Below, in pieces: positions 14,478 through 21,876 of a DNA stretch of 64,000 nt. Under the pieces are notes generated by a model. That model worked only from the letters and a program-made list of their open reading frames with translations, did no database searches and was not told the DNA's origin. Every line of letters starts with the position of its first letter. Position 1 is the first letter of the stretch. The position numbers and the translations under genes are program-made. This stretch comes from a virus, in IMG/VR virus record IMGVR_UViG_3300011114_000961, positions 1-64,000 of that record; one strand, written 5' to 3'.

Positions 14478-15253
14478 CACCTAAACAACGTGTTACCACT
14501 ATTGTGAAGTGGATCAAAAGTTATGCCCGGAGTGCCAAAATTAACACGTTGGTAGTGGGAGTATCAGGTGGCATTGATTCTGCTGTGGTCAGTACCTTGT
14601 GTGCAATGACTGGACTGGATGTACATGCAGTCAGCATGCCCATACGCCAAAGTAAAAAAACTCATAGTCTCAGTGTTGCTCACGGCGCCTGGCTGGCGGA
14701 ACGATTCCCCAACAACGTGCTACACAAAACAATTGATCTCACCCCGGCCTTCAAACAGTTTGAAAAAGCCACAGAGGACGGTGTGTACAATGAACTGGCC
14801 TATGCCAACAGTCGTGCTAGACTACGCATGATGACCCTGTATCAGATTGCACAAAGCCAGCGGGGTATTGTGGTGGGCACAGGCAATCGAGTGGAAGACT
14901 TTGGTGTGGGCTTCTTTACCAAATACGGCGATGGTGGTGTGGACATCAGCCCCATTGGCGACTGCATGAAAACAGAGGTGTGGGCCATGGGTCGTGAACT
15001 GGGACTGTTGCAGTCAATCATCGATGCACCGCCCACAGATGGATTGTGGGAGGATGGTCGCACCGATGAGGATCAACTGGGCATGACCTATCCTGAACTG
15101 GAACAGGCCATGCTTCAAGACACCGGTTTTTTTCTCCCCCATATCACTCCTCAAGAGAAAAAAAATCTTCGTCGCTACCGTGAGATTCGCGCAACAAATT
15201 TGCACAAGATGTTGCCAATACCGGTTTGCAAATTCGACCAGTCTGTGTTATAA
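14474..15253 (+). CDS. nadE: NH3-dependent NAD+ synthetase NadE
   Basis: 259 residues. The N-type ATP-pyrophosphatase loop GVSGGIDSA lies at about residues 28-36, and the deamido-NAD/ammonia region GNRVEDFGVGFFTKYGDGGV, then DISPIGD, is well conserved. NadE converts nicotinate adenine dinucleotide to NAD+ in the last step of NAD synthesis. No glutaminase domain is fused, so ammonia is the likely nitrogen donor. The start at 14474 overlaps the preceding stop (ATGA); a longer in-frame reading lies inside that gene. Two nucleotidyltransferase-like genes elsewhere in the window may belong to the same nucleotide economy. Confidence 0.92.
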   Translation: MTPKQRVTTIVKWIKSYARSAKINTLVVGVSGGIDSAVVSTLCAMTGLDVHAVSMPIRQSKKTHSLSVAHGAWLAERFPNNVLHKTIDLTPAFKQFEKATEDGVYNELAYANSRARLRMMTLYQIAQSQRGIVVGTGNRVEDFGVGFFTKYGDGGVDISPIGDCMKTEVWAMGRELGLLQSIIDAPPTDGLWEDGRTDEDQLGMTYPELEQAMLQDTGFFLPHITPQEKKNLRRYREIRATNLHKMLPIPVCKFDQSVL

Positions 15254-15254
15254 T
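15226..15254 (+). promoter_or_regulatory. sigma70-like promoter (TTGCAA/TATAAT)
   Basis: TTGCAA (15226-15231), 17 bases, TATAAT (15249-15254), lying in the last codons of nadE and reading towards the SleB-type gene. Confidence 0.7.
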
Positions 15255-15288
15255 ACACAGTGGATCGGCCGAAACCATACTGTTTTTG

Positions 15289-15302
15289 CCCGATCTTTCG
15301 GG
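15289..15302 (+). other. leader hairpin
   Basis: CCCGA / TCGGG with loop TCTT, followed by TGATTTT, lies in the 80-base leader of the SleB-type gene. Might be a weak attenuator. Confidence 0.35.
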
Positions 15303-15334
15303 TGATTTTGCCCATTTCATTAAGTAACACTACC

Positions 15335-15907
15335 ATGAAAGCAAATCAAATATCCCTTTTGGCACAACGCTACAGTTCATATCTACTCAAAGTCCTAGGA
15401 CTGATTGCAGTGGTCTATGTGGTGTACGTGGTGACCAATAATCGACTCAATGCCCTGCGTGAACAACCAGATGGTCTATCCGCAACTTATATCAGTGCAG
15501 CACAACGCACCCGAGAACTGGAATGCCTCACAAGAAACATCTATTGGGAAGCTGCCAACGAACCGTTTGAAGGCAAGGTGGGTGTGGCGCAGGTCACTCT
15601 GAACCGTGTGGACTCTGGACGTTTTGCCAATTCTGTATGTGCAGTGGTATATCAGAAAAACGTATTCTACGAAAAAGTAGTGTGCCAATTCAGCTGGTTC
15701 TGTGAATCAGGACATCCTGGCAAAGCCATACACCGACCCCTGTGGAGGGAAAGTGAGGAAGTGGCCAAAAAAGTGTTGTTGGAAGGATTCCGCTTGCCGG
15801 GACTGAAAAACGCACTGTACTATCACGCTGACTACGTGAATCCGGGTTGGAACAAACCCAAATTAGAGAAAATTGGACATCATATCTTTTACGGAGAAAA
15901 AACATGA
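15335..15907 (+). CDS. membrane-anchored SleB-type cell-wall hydrolase
   Basis: 190 residues. A transmembrane helix (about 18-37, LLKVLGLIAVVYVVYVV) is followed by a Hydrolase_2/SleB domain: ECLTRNIYWEAANEPFEG (catalytic-type Glu and WEA) and VAQVTLNRV, then VCQFSWFC and a C-terminal ALYYHADYVNPGW. The domain cleaves peptidoglycan; the anchor would place it on the periplasmic side. I start at 15335 (MKANQI) rather than an in-frame GTG at 15260, since the latter adds an atypical tail in front of the anchor. A possible entry or lysis-control enzyme, separate from the GH19 endolysin at 48606. Confidence 0.85.
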   Translation: MKANQISLLAQRYSSYLLKVLGLIAVVYVVYVVTNNRLNALREQPDGLSATYISAAQRTRELECLTRNIYWEAANEPFEGKVGVAQVTLNRVDSGRFANSVCAVVYQKNVFYEKVVCQFSWFCESGHPGKAIHRPLWRESEEVAKKVLLEGFRLPGLKNALYYHADYVNPGWNKPKLEKIGHHIFYGEKT

Positions 15908-16206
15908 TATTTGCATCTCGTTCTATTATTGACTGGTTGGGTGAACACTTGCCCAGATTGAGTGCAGAAACTTTAGGATGGTTATCAGCCATAGTGTTAC
16001 ATGCTGCTACTGTGCCCACTTTGCTGGCTCTGATGACAGGACTCAGTGATCGAACACCTAGTTTGGACGTGATATTGTTCTTGTGGGCTGGACTGGTCTT
16101 GTTGTTCATGCGAGCGGTGGTGCTCAAAGACATGTTGAATATCATCACTGTGGGCTCGGGATTTATTGTGCAAGCCGTTTTGATGGCGCTGATCCTGTTC
16201 AAATAA
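15904..16206 (+). CDS. multi-helix membrane protein
   Basis: 100 residues with three likely transmembrane helices (about 22-44, 54-74 and 78-98). Starts at an ATGA overlap with the SleB-type hydrolase, so the two are made together. It might be a holin-like partner or a membrane tether for the hydrolase; alternatives include an unrelated membrane effector. Confidence 0.65.
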   Translation: MIFASRSIIDWLGEHLPRLSAETLGWLSAIVLHAATVPTLLALMTGLSDRTPSLDVILFLWAGLVLLFMRAVVLKDMLNIITVGSGFIVQAVLMALILFK

Positions 16207-16209
16207 CGG

Positions 16210-16238
16210 TTGACCGGTAATTTGAGCTGTGCTATAAT
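16210..16238 (+). promoter_or_regulatory. early-type promoter of the LRW array
   Basis: TTGACC (16210-16215), 17 bases ending TGC, TATAAT (16233-16238). It is the only recognisable promoter between here and 19305, so it probably drives the following basic protein and the nine tandem paralogues as one operon. Confidence 0.87.
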
Positions 16239-16264
16239 AAGCACATGACTACCAGGAGATCTTT

Positions 16265-16657
16265 ATGACCATGCACATGTGCGGCCCTGCGCTGAGCCTC
16301 AATGGCAAGAAGAAGGGTAAATTCAAATACCGTAATGCTGCTGAAGCTCGCAAGGCTCGTGAACTCGAAGCTGACTGGAAACAACTGCTGAAACGTCAAG
16401 GTGTGGCTGCAGAAGAAAAGAAGCGTCGTCGTGCTCTAGCAGCAGAACCCTTGGTTTACAATTTGACTGGTGCCACAGATCGTGCAGGTACTGCTCACAT
16501 TCCCAGTCTTGGCACCGGCGGTGGTGTGGCAGCGTTGGCACCTGCCAAAGTGTATACAGGCACCAAGGTCAAAGGCATTGCTACCATGCACAAGAGCAAT
16601 GCTGTGCCTGTGTTCAGCGACGAAGAAGCAATTGACATATCCAAGATGCGGCGATGA
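16265..16657 (+). CDS. conserved basic phage protein
   Basis: 130 residues, strongly basic. The start MHMCGPALSLNGKKKGKFKYR and the end MHKSNAVPVFSDEEA with DISKMRR match a family I recognise from tailed phages, function unknown. CAGGAG ribosome site. A nucleic-acid- or ribosome-binding role is possible given the charge. First gene of the operon that contains the LRW array, joined by ATGA. Confidence 0.75.
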   Translation: MTMHMCGPALSLNGKKKGKFKYRNAAEARKARELEADWKQLLKRQGVAAEEKKRRRALAAEPLVYNLTGATDRAGTAHIPSLGTGGGVAALAPAKVYTGTKVKGIATMHKSNAVPVFSDEEAIDISKMRR

Positions 16658-16950
16658 GTAACGCTATATTGACTCCACAACAGATAACCAAAATGGCAAC
16701 ACAATGGATAGATGAAATCAACGTGAAACGCCTTGAAACTGGCTATGCTGAAAATCAACCTAAATGGCCCTATTGGATTCGACCATCAAACTACACTGAG
16801 GCAGAGTGGTGGGGCATGGACCAGTGGGTAATAGATACAATGGGAGAGTCTGATTGGTCAGTAGAACACGCTCGTTGGGTTGGCAGTAATTACAAGTATT
16901 GGTTCCGTGATGAACGGGACCGCACTTTGTTTTTGTTGAAGTGGTCATGA
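16654..16950 (+). CDS. LRW tandem family, member 1
   Basis: 98 residues, ending RTLFLLKWS. It has a longer N-terminal helix (ILTPQQITKMATQWIDEIN) than its siblings, a tryptophan-rich centre (WPYWIRP, AEWWGMDQWVIDTMGE) and the shared C-terminal block (YKYWFRDERDRTLFLLKW). The stop overlaps the next ATG, and the LKWS codons supply AAGTGG just before it. No homologous family of known function is recognised. Confidence 0.75.
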   Translation: MSNAILTPQQITKMATQWIDEINVKRLETGYAENQPKWPYWIRPSNYTEAEWWGMDQWVIDTMGESDWSVEHARWVGSNYKYWFRDERDRTLFLLKWS

Positions 16951-17177
16951 CTTTGCCCAAGATTATACATCGTCCCGAGTTAGATAGATGGGATGTGCAT
17001 TTTAGCCTTACTACTCCGGGCAGTAATATAAAACAAGTGCATGAATGGTGCTGGGATACTTTTGGACCCAATGGATTTATTACACATACGCATGACCGTC
17101 ATTGGGATTATCTCGGTGGCTGGTTATACTTGTATAAAGAAAAGTATGTTACATTGTTTTTGTTGAGGTGGTCATGA
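16947..17177 (+). CDS. LRW tandem family, member 2
   Basis: 76 residues from ATG 16947. The shared helix is VHEWCWDTFGPNG (about 34-46), then a His/Trp-rich loop (HTHDRHWDYLGGW) and the terminal block KEKYVTLFLLRWS. A GTG two codons upstream is in frame but inside the preceding motif; the ATGA overlap with AAGTGG upstream favours 16947. Confidence 0.75.
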   Translation: MTLPKIIHRPELDRWDVHFSLTTPGSNIKQVHEWCWDTFGPNGFITHTHDRHWDYLGGWLYLYKEKYVTLFLLRWS

Positions 17178-17368
17178 CCCTGATTGTTGACTACGGTATC
17201 AAACGAGTCAAGATGCCCTACAAAATTGTCCAAGGCAATAAGTGGCTTGAGGCAGATCGCTGGTGTACTAAGACTTTTAAATTTGGTGAACACCAAAGAG
17301 CCAACGGCTATTTTTACTTTAAAAAGCAAAAGCACCTGATGTTGTTCTTGCTGAAGTGGGGCGCATGA
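17174..17368 (+). CDS. LRW tandem family, member 3
   Basis: 64 residues, the shortest member. Helix WLEADRWCTKTFKFGEHQ, strand GYFYFKKQKH, end LMLFLLKWGA: the final Ser/Thr is replaced by Gly-Ala. The three-base longer tail moves the next ATG but keeps the ATGA overlap. Confidence 0.75.
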   Translation: MTLIVDYGIKRVKMPYKIVQGNKWLEADRWCTKTFKFGEHQRANGYFYFKKQKHLMLFLLKWGA

Positions 17369-17607
17369 ATAGCAAACAGCGTAGAAAAGAAAAACGTGAT
17401 ATTGACAAGAATTATCACAAGGTACATCTTACAGTACGCCCGGGAATGGATTGGACTGATTGGTGTGATCAAGTTGCGGAAATGGTTAGGTGGGTTAGTG
17501 AACATACTAGGCGTGATTGTTGTTTGCAAAAAAATGAGTGGGCCGGTAGTACATTCTATTTCTCGGACGCAAAAGATGCCACACATTTTACATTGAGATG
17601 GTCATGA
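17365..17607 (+). CDS. LRW tandem family, member 4
   Basis: 80 residues with a unique basic N-terminus (MNSKQRRKEKRD). Helix DWTDWCDQVAEMVRWV, two adjacent cysteines (RRDCCLQ), then STFYFSDAKDATHFTLRWS. The middle position of the motif is Thr rather than Leu. Confidence 0.75.
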   Translation: MNSKQRRKEKRDIDKNYHKVHLTVRPGMDWTDWCDQVAEMVRWVSEHTRRDCCLQKNEWAGSTFYFSDAKDATHFTLRWS

Positions 17608-17804
17608 CAAAAGTAGAGAAAACATCATATCCAGGTTGGAACAATCATCCAGTTTACCGTTGTATGAAAACAGAAGATTGGCACGAAATTACTAGTTGGA
17701 TGTATAAAAATGATTGCAATCCTTTTCTATTGAGTTCAGGCAGCACAGGCTATGTGTTTCAAGTTAGAAAGAACCACGATTGGTTTCTGTTGAGGTGGTC
17801 ATGA
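17604..17804 (+). CDS. LRW tandem family, member 5
   Basis: 66 residues. The helix is degenerate (DWHEITSWMYKNDC) but keeps Trp and Cys; the end is GYVFQVRKNHDWFLLRWS, lacking the usual Ala before the aromatic. Confidence 0.72.
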   Translation: MTKVEKTSYPGWNNHPVYRCMKTEDWHEITSWMYKNDCNPFLLSSGSTGYVFQVRKNHDWFLLRWS

Positions 17805-18016
17805 AATACCCGCAGCCAGAATGGCATATAGTCAGTGTGCCGGTACCCAATGATCCCAAAATCGCTTCAAATTATAAAGGATGGAGTCCCTGTATAGATT
17901 GGTGCTTTGAACAATTCGGTGGCCAGTCTGAGGATGGGTGGAGGTATCTTGGCGAAGGTGTGGTCGAGTTCCGCGATGAAAAACATGCTGCATGGTTCTT
18001 GTTGAGGTGGCTATGA
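17801..18016 (+). CDS. LRW tandem family, member 6
   Basis: 71 residues. Helix CIDWCFEQFGGQ, strand GVVEFRDEKH, end AAWFLLRWL. Best match to the derived consensus except that the final residue is Leu (CTA) because a single base change alters the last codon while keeping CTATGA as the start overlap. Confidence 0.75.
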   Translation: MKYPQPEWHIVSVPVPNDPKIASNYKGWSPCIDWCFEQFGGQSEDGWRYLGEGVVEFRDEKHAAWFLLRWL

Positions 18017-18264
18017 TGGATATAGAACACAAATATCTTAATAAACTAACTAAAGATTTAGCTGATAGTATTGATACCGAAATACTATACAATGCTATGG
18101 GTTGGACTATTGTTAAAATACCAGATCCATGGTACATTCCTAGTGTGTCTAGTAATGTGAAAGATTGGTTAAAAGAAACTAAAATTGAATGTCATTGTTG
18201 GGACAGCAAGATTGCTTTCAAAGAAGGTAGTGATGCTACATTCTTTTTATTGAGGTGGACATGA
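18013..18264 (+). CDS. LRW tandem family, member 7
   Basis: 83 residues (82 if the second ATG is used). Extra N-terminal helix (YLNKLTKDLADSIDTE), then VKDWLKETKIECHCWD and KIAFKEGSDATFFLLRWT. AT-richer than its neighbours, which hints at a separate origin or faster drift. Confidence 0.72.
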   Translation: MMDIEHKYLNKLTKDLADSIDTEILYNAMGWTIVKIPDPWYIPSVSSNVKDWLKETKIECHCWDSKIAFKEGSDATFFLLRWT

Positions 18265-18506
18265 GAGTAGAATTTCGTCAAGGTGTGCCCGAAGGGTGTA
18301 CCGAATGGTTAAACAAACATGTGGGCAAAGGCAATATGACTGGCCTTGTTGACAATTACGATTATGCCTGGTTCTACAAGCGTGAGCGTGTTTATCCACA
18401 GCCACACGAAGCGTTTGACCCTCGTGACTTGGGACCAAAATATGTGCCCACTATCACAGTTAAAGATCCTAAGTTGGCAACATGGTTTATATTGAGGTGG
18501 ACATGA
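18261..18506 (+). CDS. LRW tandem family, member 8
   Basis: 81 residues. Helix CTEWLNKHVGKGNMTG, a proline-rich loop (VYPQPHEAFDPRDLGP), strand PTITVKDPKL and end ATWFILRWT. Confidence 0.75.
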   Translation: MRVEFRQGVPEGCTEWLNKHVGKGNMTGLVDNYDYAWFYKRERVYPQPHEAFDPRDLGPKYVPTITVKDPKLATWFILRWT

Positions 18507-18859
18507 GCAAGAGTGAGATTAAAGGTCTTTTCTTCTTTAGACAAAACTATTGGATGCCCTGCGGATTGAATATCAAAGAACATCTCTGGTGGCGATTTAT
18601 GCCCGGAGTTGTAATCAATGTAGCATGGCCCAGGGGGTGGGTAGATATAGATTGGATGCCAGACGGTAGTAAAACATCTGTCGATAGCAGTGACCCAAAC
18701 GATCACTATCGCCCATGGTTAGAAGAACATGTCGGTCGTCAAAAATGGGATTGGGATTGGGGCATGGCTGATCGTGATGCTACTGACAATCGTCTAACCA
18801 TAAAGATTAGTCAAAAGTATGCCAAGTATGCTACAATAGCAGCATTGAGATGGACATGA
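18503..18859 (+). CDS. LRW tandem family, member 9 (longest)
   Basis: 118 residues. An added N-terminal region with several Trp (NIKEHLWWRFMPG, WPRGWVDIDWMPDG) precedes the common part: RPWLEEHVGRQKWDWDWG, RLTIKISQKYAKYATIAALRWT. Here the aromatic before LRW is replaced by Ala. Last member; its stop overlaps an in-frame ATG (18856) of the next gene. Confidence 0.72.
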   Translation: MSKSEIKGLFFFRQNYWMPCGLNIKEHLWWRFMPGVVINVAWPRGWVDIDWMPDGSKTSVDSSDPNDHYRPWLEEHVGRQKWDWDWGMADRDATDNRLTIKISQKYAKYATIAALRWT

Positions 18860-18894
18860 TTAAAAAACGTTTATTAACTTTTAGAGGAGAACTT

Positions 18895-19305
18895 ATGGAT
18901 TTGATGGATTGGGAAAAAGCAGAAGTGTTTCGCTTGCTGAAAAATGCACCTGGAACGCAGTATCAAGAAGCTGACACCGCAGGCCAAGCGGAAATAAGGG
19001 CTTGGGTCAAGGGCCTGTTGACCACCAGCGAAGTCACTGTGCAGTTTGTGAAATCAGATGGCACCACACGTGACATGCGATGCACTCTGGACAGCAGCAG
19101 AATTCCGCCAGCACCTGTAGGCACAATTTTCAAATCCTCTACTGCTAACCCAGATGGACTAGACACACTGGCCGAAAATAAAAAACCGCGCAAAGAACCT
19201 GATCCTGTGACCCAGCGAGTTTACGATTTAGATCAGGCTGCCTGGCGCAGTTTCCGCTATGATCGATTGAAGAAGATCACAACAGAGATCAACTTCACTA
19301 AGTAA
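18895..19305 (+). CDS. SH3-like beta-barrel (WYL_2/DUF2693-type) phage protein
   Basis: 136 residues from ATG 18895, chosen for its strong AGAGGAG site; an in-frame ATG at 18856 overlapping the last LRW gene would add 13 residues. The segment VTVQFVKSDGTTRDMRCTLD and the end YDLDQAAWRSFRYDRLKKI match a family of phage SH3-like barrel proteins with the pattern 'V.F.K.DGT.R.M.CTL ... F/YD....WRSFR'. Function unknown; ligand or nucleic-acid binding is possible. Confidence 0.75.
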   Translation: MDLMDWEKAEVFRLLKNAPGTQYQEADTAGQAEIRAWVKGLLTTSEVTVQFVKSDGTTRDMRCTLDSSRIPPAPVGTIFKSSTANPDGLDTLAENKKPRKEPDPVTQRVYDLDQAAWRSFRYDRLKKITTEINFTK

Positions 19306-19311
19306 TTGCAT

Positions 19312-19530
19312 ATGGCCAAAGAAGAAACTCTCAAAATGGAGGGAACAGTTGAAGACATTTTACCTGCTGCGATGTTCCGCGTCAAAATAGACAATGTTGA
19401 GCATACAGTGCTGGGACATCTCAGTGGGCGAATGCGTACCAACAATATCAAAGTGCTGCTGGGAGATCGGGTAGAAGTGGAATTCACACCATACGATCTC
19501 ACTAGAGGGCGTATTGTTAGAAGAAAATAA
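19312..19530 (+). CDS. infA: translation initiation factor IF-1
   Basis: 72 residues, exactly the length of E. coli IF-1, beginning [13 protein letters not shown] and ending [14 protein letters not shown]. Between them lie PAAMFRV, the Gly-x-Leu-Ser-Gly-Arg-Met-Arg core and GDRVEVE: all the landmark segments of the OB-fold IF-1. IF-1 binds the ribosomal A site with IF-2 and IF-3. The start at 19312 removes two extra codons of an in-frame TTG. No ribosome site is obvious. A phage copy could bias initiation; see findings. Confidence 0.95.
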   Translation: MAKEETLKMEGTVEDILPAAMFRVKIDNVEHTVLGHLSGRMRTNNIKVLLGDRVEVEFTPYDLTRGRIVRRK

Positions 19531-19533
19531 ATA
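19527..19533 (+). promoter_or_regulatory. late promoter core (ATAAATA)
   Basis: ATAAATA at the infA stop, ending 5 bases before the superoxide dismutase ATG. This spacing predicts a leaderless late transcript. Confidence 0.6.
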
Positions 19534-19538
19534 CCTGT

Positions 19539-20081
19539 ATGCGTGAACACATAGACTTACTGGAAGCCAGCACCAGACCGGCCAAACTAGAAACTACTCC
19601 ACTACCTTATGGTCCCAAGGACCTGGCACCGGTGATGAGTGCTGCCACAATTGATTACCATTTTGAACATCTCGCCAAGGGCTATGCCAAGCGATACAAT
19701 GCAGGAGAAGGCAATGCAGATTTTAATCGTGCTGGCAGTTTTTTACACAATAAGTTTTTCCCTCAGCTTAGGGCTCCCAAAGGTGCCAATCGACCACGTG
19801 GTGCAGTACTCGCACTCATAGAAGAACATTTTAAAACCTACGAAGATTTCAAAATAGCATTCAAAGAAACTGCTATGAAAATACAAGGCTCTGGATGGGT
19901 GTATCTCAGCACCAGCGGAGCAATCAAGACCATCGCCAATCATGCCGTACGCACCGACATCTGTGTGCTAGTAGACTGGTGGGAACATGCCTGGGCCCTG
20001 GATTATCAAAGCGACAAAGAAGCATATCTCAACAATATCTGGAAGATCATTGATTGGGATGTGTGCAACGAAAGACTATAA
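19539..20081 (+). CDS. Fe/Mn superoxide dismutase
   Basis: 180 residues. Metal ligands of the Fe/Mn SOD family can be placed: His in [13 protein letters not shown], His in [12 protein letters not shown], and Asp and His in [14 protein letters not shown]. The fold's N-terminal [14 protein letters not shown] and GSGWVYL segments are also present. The usual HH-x-KHH is reduced to YHFEHL, and the second-helix region is shortened relative to about 195-residue bacterial enzymes. It would dismutate superoxide in the infected cell. Late promoter directly upstream; TAATG overlap with the Fe-S carrier. Confidence 0.9.
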   Translation: MREHIDLLEASTRPAKLETTPLPYGPKDLAPVMSAATIDYHFEHLAKGYAKRYNAGEGNADFNRAGSFLHNKFFPQLRAPKGANRPRGAVLALIEEHFKTYEDFKIAFKETAMKIQGSGWVYLSTSGAIKTIANHAVRTDICVLVDWWEHAWALDYQSDKEAYLNNIWKIIDWDVCNERL

Positions 20082-20401
20082 TGAATCTCAAACCTGCTGC
20101 TGTGAGCAAACTGCGTGAGCTGATCGCAGAAGAAGCCAACCCTGCGCTCATGCTGCGTGTGTTTGTGCAAGGCGGCGGTTGTTCAGGATTCAGTTATGGA
20201 TTCACGTTTGATGAAATTCAAAACGAAGATGATTTTGATTTCAACTACGAAGAAGTGCGAGTGGTAGTAGATGCCATGAGCATGCAATATCTACAAGAAT
20301 CAGACATTGATTACAAAGAAGATGCCATGGGTGCCAGCTTTGTGATAAAAAATCCCAATGCAGTCAGCACCTGCGGCTGCGGCAGTAGTTTTTCAGTTTA
20401 G
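20081..20401 (+). CDS. A-type iron-sulfur carrier (IscA/ErpA/HesB family)
   Basis: 106 residues. The three cluster-binding cysteines are in [11 protein letters not shown] and the C-terminal CGCGSSF, separated by about 64 residues as usual for the family. A-type carriers deliver Fe-S clusters to target enzymes. The radical SAM protein at 36448 is one possible client in this window. It starts on the last base of the SOD stop and its stop overlaps the convergent fibre gene's stop. Confidence 0.92.
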   Translation: MNLKPAAVSKLRELIAEEANPALMLRVFVQGGGCSGFSYGFTFDEIQNEDDFDFNYEEVRVVVDAMSMQYLQESDIDYKEDAMGASFVIKNPNAVSTCGCGSSFSV

Positions 20402-21864
20402 TCGCCGCCACCACCGCCAAAGCCGCCACCAGCGACGCCGCTGCTGCCTTCTCCCCTGCCTGGTCCACCACCTCCACTTGGTTGCGGTGGTGGAGAGTAA
20501 ACGTATGGACTGGACCGCGGAACCATACCCCAATCTCCGCTGATAGTTTCAAAATTAGTAGTTTGTTGGCCGGACACCTGGGTCCAGGCCCCATTTTGTT
20601 TGATATAAATTGCATTTGTGATTTTCCAAGTGCCTTGATCATTCACATAAACTTCCTTGGTAGCATAATAGGTACCAGCTTGATTTACAAACACCCCAGG
20701 AACATTCATGTATATCACTGCATATCCATTGCCCCCACGTTCGCCGTTTGATCGCCCACCTTGTCCAACTCCAGCTGGTACTGAGATTCCTGACTGTCCG
20801 CCGGGTGTTCGACCACTGGGATTAAATCCATTTGGATAGGCAAAACTCCAGCTGGCGCCAGGGTTTCCTGCTTGTCCACCAGTATCGCTAGCACCCGGCC
20901 ACCCGCCATATGCTCCACCATTGCCACCTCCGCCAGTGCTGCCATTGTATCCTCCGCCACCACCTCCGCCAGCGCCGCCGTCACCTGGATGACCTGCTCC
21001 TGATTCACCATTGAACCCTGTGGTAGTTTGGCCGTTGGGCCCAGGACTGCTGCCACCTGGGCTAGGATTACCTGCCCCGCCGCCGCCACCGCCGCCGGCA
21101 GCCACGCCCTGCAATAGCCCATTTTGTAATAAAACAGTTGCCCCGCCGCCACCACCACCACTACCGCTAGCACCTCGTGATCCTGAATTGCCGCCCGGAG
21201 CACCTGAAAAACTAGCCCCACTGTTGATCGATACAGCCACTCCAGCGGGTCCTCCACCGGAGTTATAACCTACAATACGTAAAGTATGAGAACCGCTGGT
21301 TATTGTAATATTGTTAATTCTTGAACCGTTATAACTTCCGCTGGAAGATGCCACAGCAATCCCATCTATGTATACTGTGCCATCGTCATCAAATGCTGTC
21401 TGCAAAACAAATACACCAGTGAATGGCACAGAAATAGTGGTAGAGACATCAAGCGTGTAAGCACCATTGGCATTCCATACAGCATAGGCGTTCATGAAAT
21501 TGCTCCAGGCGTAAGGTAAACTCACTGCAATCAATCCATTTGTTCCAGCCAATTGTCTTGTGTTGAATACGCTATACCCAACATAGCTAGATCCTCCTGA
21601 TCCTCCACTTACTCCGCCGCCGCTGAGCCCGCCACCACCGCCGCTGCCCACTGCCAGTGTAATAACATCAGCAGTGTTGCAAGCAATTGTGGCAATCGAA
21701 AACCCGCCACCACCTCCTGCGCCTCCGGGGCCAGAATCGTTCCCGCCGCCACCACCACCACCGCCCCAGAGATGTGCAGTAAGTTGAGCGTCAGGAATCA
21801 ACGGATATACCGTGAGTGTTTGTAATGAATTTGTATACCCTACCGGTCTAGATATTATTGGCAT
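20398..21864 (-). CDS. glycine-rich tail-fibre adhesin
   Basis: 488 residues. N-terminal WGGGGGGGG tract, then a beta-sandwich-like region (about 100-210) with [20 protein letters not shown] resembling PA14-like sugar-binding folds, a long polyglycine region (about 215-350) made of GGGGG loops as in adhesins of T-even phages, two repeats of the type [10 protein letters not shown] (about 380-410), and a Pro/Gly-rich tail. Such adhesins sit at fibre tips and decide host range. It follows the 860-residue fibre gene by 12 bases on the same strand. Confidence 0.82.
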   Translation of the reverse strand: MPIISRPVGYTNSLQTLTVYPLIPDAQLTAHLWGGGGGGGGNDSGPGGAGGGGGFSIATIACNTADVITLAVGSGGGGGLSGGGVSGGSGGSSYVGYSVFNTRQLAGTNGLIAVSLPYAWSNFMNAYAVWNANGAYTLDVSTTISVPFTGVFVLQTAFDDDGTVYIDGIAVASSSGSYNGSRINNITITSGSHTLRIVGYNSGGGPAGVAVSINSGASFSGAPGGNSGSRGASGSGGGGGGATVLLQNGLLQGVAAGGGGGGGAGNPSPGGSSPGPNGQTTTGFNGESGAGHPGDGGAGGGGGGGYNGSTGGGGNGGAYGGWPGASDTGGQAGNPGASWSFAYPNGFNPSGRTPGGQSGISVPAGVGQGGRSNGERGGNGYAVIYMNVPGVFVNQAGTYYATKEVYVNDQGTWKITNAIYIKQNGAWTQVSGQQTTNFETISGDWGMVPRSSPYVYSPPPQPSGGGGPGRGEGSSGVAGGGFGGGGGD

Positions 21865-21876
21865 TATAGATTTGTA

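Noticed and set aside
15260-15334. Leaderless GTG start for the SleB-type hydrolase, 5 bases after TATAAT
   Set aside because: The added 25 residues are Cys/Pro-rich and would precede the membrane anchor; the leader also contains a hairpin. ATG 15335 fits better, though not proven.
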